A stretch of DNA of 23,504 nt from assembly GCA_000934455.1 (NCBI GenBank), contig KN882356.1, forward strand, positions 161,294-184,797, written 5' to 3'. Below the pieces are notes generated by a model, which worked only from the letters and a program-made list of their open reading frames with translations, was not told the origin of the DNA and did not search any database. The stretch's first letter is position 1. Each line of letters opens with the position of its first letter. The position numbers and the translations under genes are program-made. Origin of the DNA: Apostichopus parvimensis. Taxonomy: Eukaryota > Echinodermata > Holothuroidea > Aspidochirotida > Stichopodidae. Positions 11,094-20,831 of the stretch are shown one piece after another.

Positions 11094-11116
11094 TCCCCTG
11101 AACGTTTTTCAGGGGA
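11094..11116. other. Short perfect hairpin
   Basis: TCCCCTGA and TCAGGGGA form an 8-bp stem with a seven-base loop (ACGTTTT), followed by an A run. It looks like a bacterial terminator in shape, but in this eukaryotic setting that reading has no support. Confidence 0.5.
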
Positions 11117-11236
11117 AAAAAACTTACGTTTCTCAGGAGCGGAAAGAGAGAATGTATATTGGCTAGGCTAGGCTAAGTGTAAGGAGTTAATTTAGGTAGT
11201 GAAGGAACTGAAGTAAATGTTTATGTAATTTATGAT

Positions 11237-11643
11237 TCAGGAGTCTTTAGTGGAAGAAGGTAACATATTTTCAAGAGACTTAGAGGCAATGTGGGAAGAA
11301 ATGTTTTTTTTTGTAATAAAAGAAACTGTAGTAAATGATTTAGGGATGAAAGTATCGTGTTTTGGGGGAGGAACCGAGGAAGGCATATCTAGGCTGTGGA
11401 AAGAATAAAGGCTGGTATGTATGGAAGGCATTGTTTCTTGAATTATTTTCAATATCAGCTTGGGTAGGCCTGCCTATTATTGATGTTTTTTCCTGTAATT
11501 AGATTTTGGCATAGAAAGGAAGAATTTGGTGGGAAGGCTGTGAATAGATGTTTTAGTAGTTCTTTAAGATCAGTGAGTATGATAATAGTTTCCAGTCTCT
11601 TGAATAATGGTACACGAATATAGTTAGGGATTCTTGTACACAA
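11237..11643 (-). pseudogene. Possible retroelement-derived coding remnant
   Basis: Two adjacent minus-strand open frames (11455-11643, then 11237-11452) lie almost end to end. The upstream peptide has a block like ILTDLKELLKHLF, then FPPNSSF and CQNL. This loosely recalls the region in LINE- and Penelope-type proteins where a hydrophobic helix is followed by FPxPP and KNL. The downstream peptide has no recognisable motif. The resemblance is weak, and both could be chance ORFs. Confidence 0.18.
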
Positions 11644-13926
11644 TACTTATCATTAAGCAAATGCTTGGAGTGGAAATAAAAAGGTTAGTTTCCTTTCCTT
11701 ACTAGCGTTCCTTGTGTTTTAGGCATAGGAGGAAGAAACCTTGAACACATTAACAAGGAAACGTTTAATAATGTTTTCCCCATGAGGACAGACGAGGAGT
11801 CAGTTTCTGAAAAATGCCAGATCTGTCCAGCTGACTATGGCTTTCTAAAGTATTGTTCTGTGTCCCTGTTCCGAACAGGCCTTGGGGAGTCTCGCATTCG
11901 TTCGACCACCTGTATCAAACCCTTCCCAGTACTGCTGCACTCGAGACTGCATTATTCTGTGCTCGGTTTGGAACCTGTTTTCCTTCCGACACCAGCAACA
12001 AAGGTTGTCTCTCTGTGTACGGTTGTAACAGTTTCATAAAATGGTACCTCTTTTCCTGCGATTTGGTTCAGGTAGCAGTGCTATCCTGAAATCCAATGTG
12101 TAAATATTAATTCATGTGTACATAAAAGACAATGAGAAACTGCAATCATGATCGGTAATACAAGTGATGTAGTATTTATAAAAACATGATTGATGAGACA
12201 TACCTTCAAGAACATTGTTGGTGCATATGGCTCCATCCCACATTGAATACCATACACCTAAAAAACAGAAACTCAATTGATCTTCCCATGATCACATTGA
12301 ATATCACGCATGTAAATGACCCAATATTCGCATATACAGTCCTATGCACACAATCCAGCCTTATCCAAACATTATCTCCCGATTACTGAACTGATAAACA
12401 AATAAGATACCACGTCATTTCCTATTTACCTTCATACATTACTGACCCAACATTCTTCAGCTTACTATACAAAGAAATTATGCCGTCAGAGTCTCCCTTA
12501 AATAAAGTATGTTAGTTTCCTTAACCAAATTCATTATTTTCCCTCCTTTAACGTGACTTTTATATCTTTTCTCAACATTTATTACACTTACTACATCTAT
12601 TCTTTCCACATAGCCTAGCCAATATGCCTCGCCTGAGAAATATTCGTTTTCTCCCATGATGCTGACGGGGGATTTCATGCTTATATTGCGTGTCGTAAGC
12701 CCAGTCGTGTTAAGTAATAATATTTACAATTGGAAGTCATTAGGTCAGATCTCCGACTGTGTACAGTAGTGTGAATGGTAAATCACTTCTCCGTAATACG
12801 GCGCTCAACGTAACAGGTGGGCGCTCAAGAAGCTACAAGATCAAAAGATTTGGCCAGACGACAATGAACATTTTTTAGTTCAAAGTGGAAAGGCTTACCA
12901 TATAGATATATATGAAAGCCCATGTTTGTTTTTAAATTACACATACCGTTAAAAGATTTTTTTGTGAAAAATGGGATCCAGTCCTTCTGGTCATATCATT
13001 TTTTGTCTTTCAATCGCCCTAAGCCTTGCCCTGTAGTGAATTTTAGTTTATGTGATAGAGTGCTGGAATTGTTGGCCCTTCCTTCCAGAAAATTTGAATC
13101 TAACACTGACTTATGTCGAGAAGTGACATCATTGGTCAGAATCGATCAAATATAGCTCTAAGTGATTCCAAAAATGTCTCAAATAACAAATATCGGATCA
13201 ACATATTATAAAGAAAACCTAGTTAGGGAAATCTGGAATGTTTTAAGTCTCCAAAAGGTTGCTAACTTGCAACTTCACCAGGAATATTTCATCTAAATTG
13301 CTCTTTTACTTTTAGAAATGTTGCCTTTCCTCCCTACAGTGTATCTTGCTAATGATAGTTTCCCTTCAGCTCCTGAAACGAAGTGCTGCCATGACGTAAC
13401 AGAGCTTATCGTTGTCCACTGTTCAAAATATATTAGATGAAGTTGGCGTGAGGTTCAAAACTTCACTTCTCCTGAATCATAGGATAAAAAATCCTTGAAC
13501 TAGGACTGTGGCTATCAACAATTTATGGATGTGCTTTCCATATTTCCAATAGACTGCCAAATAATTCATTTTAGGAAAATCATACGTTGTAAAGCATGCG
13601 TACATGTGGTATTGGGATGTTGCTGTACTAATTTTTTTTTTCTTCTATTCTCACCGTTATGATGATTTTAGGCAAGTGTACTGAACATAAAATTGCACCT
13701 TCTTTAAACGGCACAAATGAAAGAAAATGTTTGTGTGGTTGAAGTTCATTGCTTAACACAAGGCTATTTACTGGAATTTTCTTAACAAATTTGACAGGTG
13801 GATAAACATGCAGATGAACTTATAACAACACAATCAAGGATTAGATGAAGACATGAAGGGCAAATCGTAAGTCAGTTTCAGTCCATTTACTTTTCTCTTT
13901 AGGTTCTACAACATGGCACTTTAACA
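11644..13926. other. No gene seen; only short unsupported ORFs
   Basis: Overlapping plus-strand ORFs at 11782-12039 and 11853-12089 sit in a locally more GC-balanced patch. A frame at 12922-13155 ends in a hydrophilic, cysteine-containing peptide. None shows a known domain or matching splice phases with a neighbour. I would not annotate a gene here without transcript data. Confidence 0.45.
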
Positions 13927-14143
13927 TTAGGGTCGTTCCCTGTTAAATCACGGATGGCTGTTGCTGGGCCCTCTCCAAAATTTCCCAAATTTATTGCATG
14001 CTTGGAACACCATAAAAAAAAGCATATAGAGGCAATGGAACTGAAATTTTCAGAATATGCTTATTTTATGGTGTTTCAGGCATACAATAACAGATGCAAC
14101 ATACCCGAAAATGTGGTAATTTGATATGGAATGACCCATAAGA
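13927..14143. mobile_element. Foldback MITE-like element, about 217 bp
   Basis: The whole element is an inverted repeat. The ends match (left TTAGGGTCGTTCC; right, reversed, TTATGGGTCATTCC). The inner arms match closely (13991-14017 against 14066-14093, sharing GGAACACCATAAAA and GAAACACCATAAAA forms). AAGCATAT and ATATGCTT then pair further in, and the apex region contains the palindrome CTGAAATTTTCAG. TTAACA occurs just outside both ends (13921-13926 and 14144-14149) and may be a target duplication. No coding capacity. Superfamily not determined. Confidence 0.65.
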
Positions 14144-14459
14144 TTAACACTTTTTGACTTCTTTAACTCTCTTGTAAGAGATATTCCAGTGGATAGATAT
14201 TACTGCTTGAAATATTAAATTATCTGCGCATAAGTAACTAAAGCCCATGTATATTGTCCAGTATTATAACACACAGCATAGAGTTTGGCATCATACTGGT
14301 AGTGGGCTGAAATTGTCTTGGTATCTACTTTTCATGTAAAATCATTGCACTTCCTAGGAATAAAATATTCTTTCCCCGCAGATATTTTTGGTTTCGATGA
14401 TAATCGTAACGTTTGTAGTCATGCAGGCTGATGAGTGTGTGTGTGTGTGTGGAGCCATG
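14144..14459. repeat. Mostly unique DNA with a (GT)n microsatellite
   Basis: The only clear feature is the GT run at 14434-14450. No gene is visible. Confidence 0.6.
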
Positions 14460-14869
14460 TTTGGAAACACGATATCTCAAGAAGGGAAGCTTGGACCGAT
14501 ATCATATTTCGTGTGTAAAAGTACCACATTGAGTAGAAAGGGCCTATTGTTTGTCATTAGGGGTCACTAGGGGTCAAATTGTGAAACCTTGAAGAGACTA
14601 TATCTCCAGAAGGGAAGCTTGGACCAATCTTATATTTAGTATGTATAATAGTTGTGTCACATTAAGTTCAAGATACCTATTGATTTTTGTGGAGGTCAAA
14701 GGTCATTATGGTCACCAGGGGTCAATCTTTTAAACATCGTAAACACGATATTTCAAGAAGGAAAGCTTGGACGAACCTCTTATTAAGTATGTACTAATGA
14801 CACGTTTAGTACAAGAATCATATTTTTTGCGGAGGTCAAATGTCTCCAGTGGTCAAATTGTGGAAACCT
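14460..14869. repeat. Three-copy diverged tandem repeat with GGTCA words
   Basis: The block AACACGATATCTCAAGAAGG followed by AAGCTTGGAC recurs with changes; AAGCTTGGA starts at 14487, 14615 and 14763 (spacings 128 and 148). Between blocks are GGGGTCA and AGGTCA words, including a perfect AGGTCAAAGGTCA at 14693-14705. I recognise this style of GGTCA-rich repeat from marine invertebrate genomes. An ORF overlapping its start (14388-14570) is not credible because it reads into the repeat. Confidence 0.75.
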
Positions 14870-15566
14870 TGTTTTATAATCTACTGTATCTCTCACTGTG
14901 CAGCCAATGAGAGTACATGTGTGTTACGCCTCATTAGAATAGGAGAGGCTGTTGGCAATTTGAAATTAGCTTAAGGGCATCCGTAGGTATGATCAAGAAG
15001 TCTCGATCAAACCTCCATTGACTTGGATTCGTCGGTAACTTACGTTGCTGCATACATGCCTGTGCACAAAGGTGCGTAATGAAACGTTGTACTGTTTGTA
15101 CATGCTTAATGTGTTGGAATGTCCGATATCAATTTGAAACATCTATATTATATCTTTGCTTCCATTGTTAACATTTCCGGTGTATTTCACAATTGTCAAT
15201 ATTCAGTGCCACATGAAAACTTCAGGTTTGGATGTTGTAACGTTGGGGAAATGACCAGGTGCTGTTTACGAAAATGAACTGTTGCCTGGTTTGATGTTTT
15301 AGAGGCAAACCAGACACAACATCTTGGGGACTGGGGGGGGGGTAAATTTGTCCGGCGCTTGCTTAATGTACGGCTTGTAGGTGTACCACATTGAGTGGAA
15401 GAAACCTGTTGTCTTTGGTAGCGATCAATATCTATGTTGAATACAAGAACAGTTTTCATTTCGGTCTTCAAGTGCCAATGTGAATATTGTGTTGTTATAT
15501 CTCAATTCTCTTTGCTGTACTACTTAGATTGAAGCATGCTGATCATCCTGGCTTCACCCTACAACC
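14870..15566. other. No gene seen
   Basis: Contains a G10 run at 15333-15342. A minus-strand open frame at 15196-15471 spans that run and has no recognisable domain or splice context. Confidence 0.5.
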
Positions 15567-15719
15567 TACTGTAGTAGGGGGTTGAAACCCTATACCTCGT
15601 GACCAACATCTCTGAACCAAGGTTTTTTGGTCTGTAATGATGCATTAGGGTATATCAAACGATATAAGCTCCTATATACTGTACCTTGGCTTAGGGTCGG
15701 CAACTCTTTTGTAATGGCC

Positions 15720-15733
15720 GTTGCTATGGCAAC
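15720..15733. promoter_or_regulatory. X-box (RFX-type) palindrome
   Basis: GTTGCTATGGCAAC matches the palindromic RFX site GTTRCCATGGYAAC except for one base. It lies in the left terminal inverted repeat. Binding is inferred only. Confidence 0.5.
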
Positions 15734-15879
15734 CACCAAAAAACAGTAATAGTCATCAGTAACTTCTAAAATAATGGAAGAAAACTAGTGATGTTGGTGT
15801 AAAAATATAGTCAATCGTGCTCTGTGAATACAGTGGTACTGTACCATCCAAAGATGGCAAAGGTACAGTTTAAGTAACC

Positions 15880-15893
15880 GTTGTCATAGCAAC
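15880..15893. promoter_or_regulatory. X-box-like palindrome
   Basis: GTTGTCATAGCAAC, a weaker match to the RFX site, on the inner side of the left terminal inverted repeat. Confidence 0.4.
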
Positions 15894-15960
15894 TACCGAA
15901 AAATACTGAAAAGTGATCCTAAATAGGTGAAAAGGCTTAGCAATAACAATTAGAGTATCA

Positions 15961-15974
15961 ATTGCCATGGTAAC
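15961..15974. promoter_or_regulatory. X-box-like motif just inside the left TIR
   Basis: ATTGCCATGGTAAC differs from the RFX consensus GTTGCCATGGTAAC only in the first base. It lies inside the element but outside the part shared by the two inverted repeats. Confidence 0.4.
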
Positions 15975-16122
15975 TACTCAATAATGCACACAAAATGGAA
16001 TATCAACATGATATAAGTTATTATTCACTGATATTTAAAACGAAAAGCAAACTTTAAAGTAGTTGTTACCATGCCACCAAAAGAAATCTTAGTCCTATTA
16101 GGAATATTTACTTAACTTTGTC

Positions 16123-16972
16123 TTAGTCTTGATAAGAATCGGATACAATCGACTCTACATCAGATTGATCTTCTTGATCTAGAGCCTCATCATTCCAACA
16201 TTCATTTTCAGCTTCATCAAGGTCTTCCTCTCCTTCATCATAAGAGTCAGACTCATCTAGTACTTCATCTTCAAACCTAAATTGATGTGGAAGAGCTTGC
16301 TTTAAATACTTCTCGGCATAACATTTGCTGTGTCTTAAAACCCAACCGTGCCCAATGGGTGAGGGATATTGTCGAATTGATAGTGTAGTTGTAGATAAGA
16401 CAAGTAGTTTGCCCTCTCTATATGATGTAAAAGGGTATCTTCATCTGGAGGGAGACGAGATAATGTTGTGTTCTTCAACTTCTTCCACATTTTTACCTTA
16501 GCTTGGCACAGTGATTCACTAGATTTGTCACCATAGACATAAATAATGACAAATTTGGTAAGGTCCTTGATAACTGATGTTTTCAATTCTAGGGAACTAC
16601 CACCATCCTGGAGCAGCTTGATTCCTTCTCCATCTTGTTTATAGTAAAGTGTGCCTTTACAGTGGCCATATAACGACGAATTACTATCACAGCCTGTCAA
16701 TGTGTGGAATTTATAATTGATTGAGAGTGATCTTCTGGCAGCAGATGCTTACAGTTGATGAACTCTCGGTTCTTATACATGTATAAGATAGTTAGTAGCT
16801 TGTGGGCAGCTTGTGCTGCCTGCACATACACATTAGTGTCTTGAGCATCAATGGCGACTGGAGGAACCCGCTCGCTCAGCTTCACAAACCATTCATGGAT
16901 GTATTTATTGCATAGTGTAAATATTATTGTGTCAGCTTCTGCACTAAAGTATCCTCTTGGTTCTTGCATCAT
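16123..16972 (-). pseudogene. Transposon-borne PIN/XPG-like nuclease gene, decayed
   Basis: Three minus-strand segments in successive frames read as one protein. Segment 1 (16697-16972) has YFSAEADT and IDAQDTNVYV. Segment 2 (16335-16700) begins FHTLTGCDSNSSLYG when read a few codons upstream. Segment 3 (16123 to about 16360) begins GHGW and ends in a very acidic tail before TAA. The order EADT, DT(D)V, about 40 residues, HALTGCDTTS, then HGW near the C-terminus belongs to a family abundant in marine invertebrate and hydra predicted proteins. Its paired Asp motifs resemble the PIN/XPG nuclease fold. Here DTDV has become DTNV, two frameshifts separate the segments, an in-frame stop lies just before segment 1, and no N-terminal part is present. 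Not functional. Confidence 0.68.
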
Positions 16973-17257
16973 CCATCAGTCTAGTCATTATTAAATTCTG
17001 TATTCTGGTCTTGTTATAATTGTTGGTGAGAATTTTCATGAAGTTTCTGTTTGTTGGAAATGACTCGTGCAGTTATGGATACACGTTTGGATACAGGTTA
17101 ACAGAGGGGTGTTAAAGTATCCTCAATCCAAATGGTACATTTTAGAAAGCACAGAAAAGCAAATACAATCTTGCATGACCAAAAAGACATTGTTGTGACT
17201 AATTGTTAAGCATTTTTCACCTATAGATTTAGGAACAATTTTCAGTATTTTTCGGTA

Positions 17258-17271
17258 GTTGCTATGACAAC
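17258..17271. promoter_or_regulatory. X-box-like palindrome in the right TIR
   Basis: GTTGCTATGACAAC, the counterpart of 15880-15893 in the opposite repeat. Confidence 0.4.
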
Positions 17272-17412
17272 TGTTCCTTAAACTGTGCCTATGCCTGCTT
17301 TGGATGGTACCACTGTATTCACAGAGCACAATTACCTATGTTTTGACACCAACATCACTAGTTTTCTTTCATGATTTTAGAAGTTACAGATAAATTTTAC
17401 TGTTTTTTGGTG

Positions 17413-17426
17413 GTTGCCATAGCAAC
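17413..17426. promoter_or_regulatory. X-box (RFX-type) palindrome in the right TIR
   Basis: GTTGCCATAGCAAC, the counterpart of 15720-15733. Half-sites GTTGCC and AGCAAC flank AT, the arrangement expected for an RFX dimer. Confidence 0.5.
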
Positions 17427-17763
17427 GGCCACACAAAAAGTGTTTGACCCTAAGCCAAGGTATATATAGGAGCCTCACTTGTTTGATATACCCTAATGCA
17501 TCATTACTGACCAAGAAACCTTGGTTCAGAGATGTTGGTCACAGGGAATAGGGTTTCAACCCCACTATAGTGTGTCACATTCAAATACGATTACTCATGT
17601 AGTAATGATGTAGCATCATTGAAACCACACTGCAGTTTTGCTGTCTGGTTATTAATAAACATTGAACCATCCATATGCCACAACAAAACAATGCAGCATA
17701 TATTTTGACAGTTAACAGAATGATGTAAATATTTAGTTTCAGTATTTTTCTCATATTTTTAAG

Positions 17764-17881
17764 AAAGAAAAACAGATTCACGTAAACGATGGGCAGGAGC
17801 TGTACTCACACGACCCATTCACGCTTCGTAGACTGTCTGAAGTAATTCATGTGACAATGGAGCTGACTTCTGACCTTCAAG
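17764..17881 (+). CDS. Candidate upstream exon of the NLR-like gene
   Basis: Open in one frame and bounded by a plausible acceptor (CTCATATTTTTAAG before 17764; alternatives end at 17742 and 17775) and a good donor (CAAG then GTAGAT, exon end 17881). It ends one base into a codon, and the NACHT exon begins with the two bases that complete it (G plus AG gives Glu), so the phases fit. The peptide contains VNDGQELYSHDPFTLRRLSE and VIHVTMELTSDLQ, leading into the EKKIFLIEGLKKTY of the next exon. I do not recognise a domain. A 227-bp intron would separate the two exons. Start codon and earlier exons are not identified. Confidence 0.45.
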
Positions 17882-18108
17882 GTAGATACCTTTTACTCTG
17901 ACATTGTCATTTGTGATTCTTTACTTTCTTTTGGTAAAAAATGTAACCCCCACCTGTCGTCTTAATAACACAGAACAGTAACAAAACTGTATTATCAGTA
18001 CCGAATAAACAATTGAGATTTACGTGTTCCCATGTGTGCCATTAACTTATTGTTTGTCAAATGTAGTCATACGTAGAACATTTACACACTGTTTCTTTTT
18101 TTCTTCAG

Positions 18109-19604
18109 AGAAGAAAATATTTCTGATAGAAGGTCTCAAAAAGACATACAAAGACCAATATGATGCGATTCAACCGCTACCATATGTTAAAGATAGACTT
18201 TATTGTGTAGACAAGGTCTTTGTAGAAGGTGGTGTTGAAGTTTATCTGGCACCAGAGCTAACGCGAGGCACCGGGGGATCATGGGAGCGTTTGGAATCTT
18301 ACAAAAGTGTTTATACTGACTTCCGGTGTAAATCCAAGAGACGCATCATACAAGGAGAGCCAGGGTATGGTAAGTCAACGTTAACCCTTCAGCTGGCCTA
18401 CGATTGGTGCAATGACGTAGCGGATTCCCCGATGAACAATGTAGAAATACTAATTCTTCTTCGGCTAAGACAACTTGGAAGAGTAAAGTCTCTCTTTGGG
18501 GCGATTAAGATGTTTCTTCTCTCCCGTGAACTCCGTGTTAGCCAACGTGATATTGAAAAGATCATGAACAGTTGCTCGTCCGTCCACATTATTTTGGATG
18601 GATATGACGAGTATCCTGGCAGGGGTAGCAATGGTAATGATGATGTACACAGGATCATCAAGATGGAACTGTTTGCAGATTTTGATGTCAGCTTAACGTC
18701 AAGATATCTTCCAGAATGTCTTAGAAAAGAAACTAAGAGGGCCAAACTAACAGGGTTCGATGACAAAGCTAGGGATGTGTACATCCGCAAGGCTGTAGTA
18801 GGTAACAACGATGATGCAGTGGAAGAAATAAAACAACGGCTCTATGAAAACTCCATCCTTGCTGATCTTTGCCAGGTGCCTCTCATATTCGTGATGTTTG
18901 CCCACATGGCTCATGATGAGAGAGACTTCAAGACATTCAAGTCAGTCACACAGTTCTTCAAACACATGATTAGATGTTTTTTCGACCATCTTAAACGGAA
19001 ATTTAAAGACTTTAGAGGCAAAAGGTTCTTTCTTCATGAAATGAAACATCATAAGCTAGACAAAATAGCTTTCGAAGGATATTACAAGAAAAACCAACAA
19101 TTGTCATGGATTAAAACTAGATTTCGTCAAAGAGTCGGGCCAGAATCATATGACCAGTATATTTTAATTGGCATTTTGGTCGAAGAAGATGTAGTGAGCG
19201 ATGATTCTACTGGAGACAATGTGTTGATTACAACGATGGTCCGTTTCTATCATAAGCTATTCTGTGAATGGTATGCAGCCCACCACCTTGTCACTCTTGT
19301 AAAGAACGCATACGATATCAACGAAACGCTCAGGTTCTTAGATCCAGTTGATCTTCAGTACCTGTTCAGATTTGCCTGTGGTCTGGATCCCGATGCTGGA
19401 AAGAAACTGATCAACCATTTGAAGAGATTACCAGGCGGGGATACTTTTGCCATCCTCTGTATCCTGGAACAAACTGGTGATGTCAACGACATTATGGATG
19501 CGGTTAAAGAGCTCTGTTCACGTGACGTTAAGATAAAGAGAGGCGACAGCGCTCTTCTTCAAAGATCGACGACACAGTTGCTGGAGATTGCATCTAAAAA
19601 TGAT
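18109..19604 (+). CDS. NLR-like protein, NACHT-domain exon
   Basis: One large exon encodes a NACHT NTPase, the nucleotide-dependent oligomerisation module of NOD-like receptors, which act mainly in cytosolic immune sensing. It opens with a conserved linker (LKKTYKDQYDAIQPLPY, then FVEGG) typical of echinoderm and amphioxus NACHT proteins. Walker A is GEPGYGKST (18354-18380) with the P-loop Lys present. Walker B is HIILDGYDE (18585-18611). The sensor-like SLTSR is at 18690-18704. A later KLFCEWYAAHHL segment (around 19250-19293) matches the NACHT-associated helical region. All key NTPase residues are intact. The acceptor is TTTCTTTTTTTCTTCAG ending at 18108. The open frame extends upstream to an ATG at 18024, but that part is the pyrimidine-rich intron end and is not coding. 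A perfect GTAAGT donor follows GAT at 19602-19604; reading through would stop three codons later. Confidence 0.9.
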
Positions 19605-20625
19605 GTAAGTTAGATGATAAAAAACAGTCTTTTATAATTTAAAGAAGAGAGTAACCTAAATAACCGAGTTTTTCTTTTCTGCATATCTGAACAAAAATGG
19701 GCATATCGTACAGTACACAGAGAGACCTTTTATCAAAGGCTTCAAGTATGTTGTAACTTTTCTTTCTTATGATTGAATTGATAGCCCAGTGAATTGACTT
19801 TGATAAATTAGTCAATTTTGTGTAGTTATACCTTCAAAAGTTCTGAAACAATGTAACAAATGTCATAGTCATACTCAGTCTGATCATTGAAAGTCACACA
19901 ATATATGTCAATGAATGTTAAGGTTATTTCTCCTACACCTACTGTAAGTTAGGAACTGTTTACTATTTTTATAATGTTGTTGTTTTTCTTTATTCTCAAG
20001 TCCATTGCCAGTCATTGAAAAGTATATGATTAAAACCGCTTTTAATATTTCATAGATTGAAAGAAGTTGGATGGTTTTCCTAGATAATGAAGATACTGCG
20101 TTTTTTGTCAGGAAAATTGCAAAGGTTGTCGTATATTTAAACTGATTAGAAAAATATCTGCATGTGCCAAATTGCGCTAGAACTCTAGTTCACGTTCATT
20201 ATTTAACACCACATTAATCTGATGATGTATTGAGAAAACTGAATTTATACTTCAACATAAAGGCATGACGTTTAAATGCTTTGGAATTTCAGAACGATTT
20301 TACGGTTAAGAATAAATACCAAGTTCTTCAAGAATGTAATTAACAGTTAATTGCTTTGAGTGATTGAATTTAATCTGAAACAGCAAGCCGTTTATGTCAG
20401 ATCAAATTGGTTAATTGGTCAGTTACTACTTTAACATTATGTAACCTCAGTTATCATTACCACCGCATTATCGGCAACCGATAATTTCCAATGAGATGCC
20501 AAAGCAGTAATTGGGTTGTTTTTCTGTAAACATAAAACTACATAATGAAATGTTTCATGTGATGTGACTGTCATCTCGTATATAAATATTAACTTTTGAA
20601 GCATCCTGTCTTGTCTCCGTCACAG
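19605..20625 (+). other. Intron of the NLR-like gene
   Basis: GTAAGT donor and CACAG acceptor, phase 0 on both sides. The 1,021 bases are AT-rich and hold no other feature I can support. Confidence 0.75.
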
Positions 20626-20831
20626 ATTCCAATGTCTTGTTTACACCTCGAGTACTCTTCCATCAAGTTTGAATATGACACTATTATACTACACAGCGGG
20701 ATACCTTTACCAATACTTCCGACTGTAGAAAAGATACACATAGCTGGAAGTAATCAGGAGACTTTAACAGAAAAGGATATCTTGAATTTGTTTCGCTATG
20801 GAATCAAATGTCGACGTATAAAGGAGCTGGT
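20626..20831 (+). CDS. NLR-like gene, exon after NACHT
   Basis: The acceptor TCTCCGTCACAG and the donor GTAAGT after GAGCTGGT define a 206-base exon in phase with the previous one. The peptide starts IPMSCLHLEYSSIKFEYD and contains a hydrophobic LPILPTVEKIHIAG strand-like run and a charged TEKDILNLFRYGIKCRRIKEL end. This looks like the region leading into leucine-rich or related ligand-binding repeats in such proteins, but no clean LRR consensus is visible. It ends two bases into a codon; the next exon supplies the third (GTG, Val). Confidence 0.75.

Larger units (their letters stand above)
15567..15953 (+). repeat. Left terminal inverted repeat
   Basis: Reverse-complement partner of 17199-17572. 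The match runs from the GGGGTTGAAACCC block near the tip to AACAATTAG at the inner edge. Differences are mainly substitutions and small indels, for example an extra ACTGT near the GTGGTAC block here. It contains X-box-like palindromes at 15720-15733 and 15880-15893. Confidence 0.85.
15567..17572 (-). mobile_element. Long-TIR DNA transposon carrying a decayed nuclease-like gene
   Basis: An element of about 2.0 kb bounded by inverted repeats of about 387 bp (15567-15953) and 374 bp (17199-17572). The repeats stay aligned over their whole length and share long exact blocks such as GTGACCAACATCTCTGAACC, AATGATGCATTAGGGTATAT and AACTAGTGATGTTGGTGT. Both outer tips are short palindromes (CCTACTGTAGTAGG at 15565-15578; CACTATAGTG at 17563-17572) next to GGGGTTGAAACCC. 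A minus-strand pseudogene lies inside (16123-16972). I could not identify a target-site duplication. The cargo suggests a relation to Academ-type transposons, some of which encode an XPG-like nuclease, but this is inference. This copy is non-autonomous. Confidence 0.82.
17199..17572 (-). repeat. Right terminal inverted repeat
   Basis: Reverse-complement partner of 15567-15953. It contains X-box-like palindromes at 17258-17271 and 17413-17426 at positions equivalent to those of the left repeat. It ends about 190 bp before the first candidate exon of the NLR gene. Confidence 0.85.

Noticed and set aside
11094..11124. Hairpin plus A run resembling a rho-independent terminator
   Set aside because: The window is eukaryotic and no adjacent transcript unit ends there.
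15196..15471. 91-codon minus-strand open frame
   Set aside because: It runs through a G10 homopolymer, has no known motif and lies in transposon-rich DNA.
18024..18108. N-terminal extension of the NACHT ORF from the ATG at 18024
   Set aside because: This part ends in a pyrimidine tract and CAG typical of a 3' splice site, and the upstream candidate exon joins in phase at 18109.
18398..18808. 136-codon open frame antisense to the NACHT exon
   Set aside because: Shadow of the conserved coding strand; it has no domain, start context or splice signals of its own.
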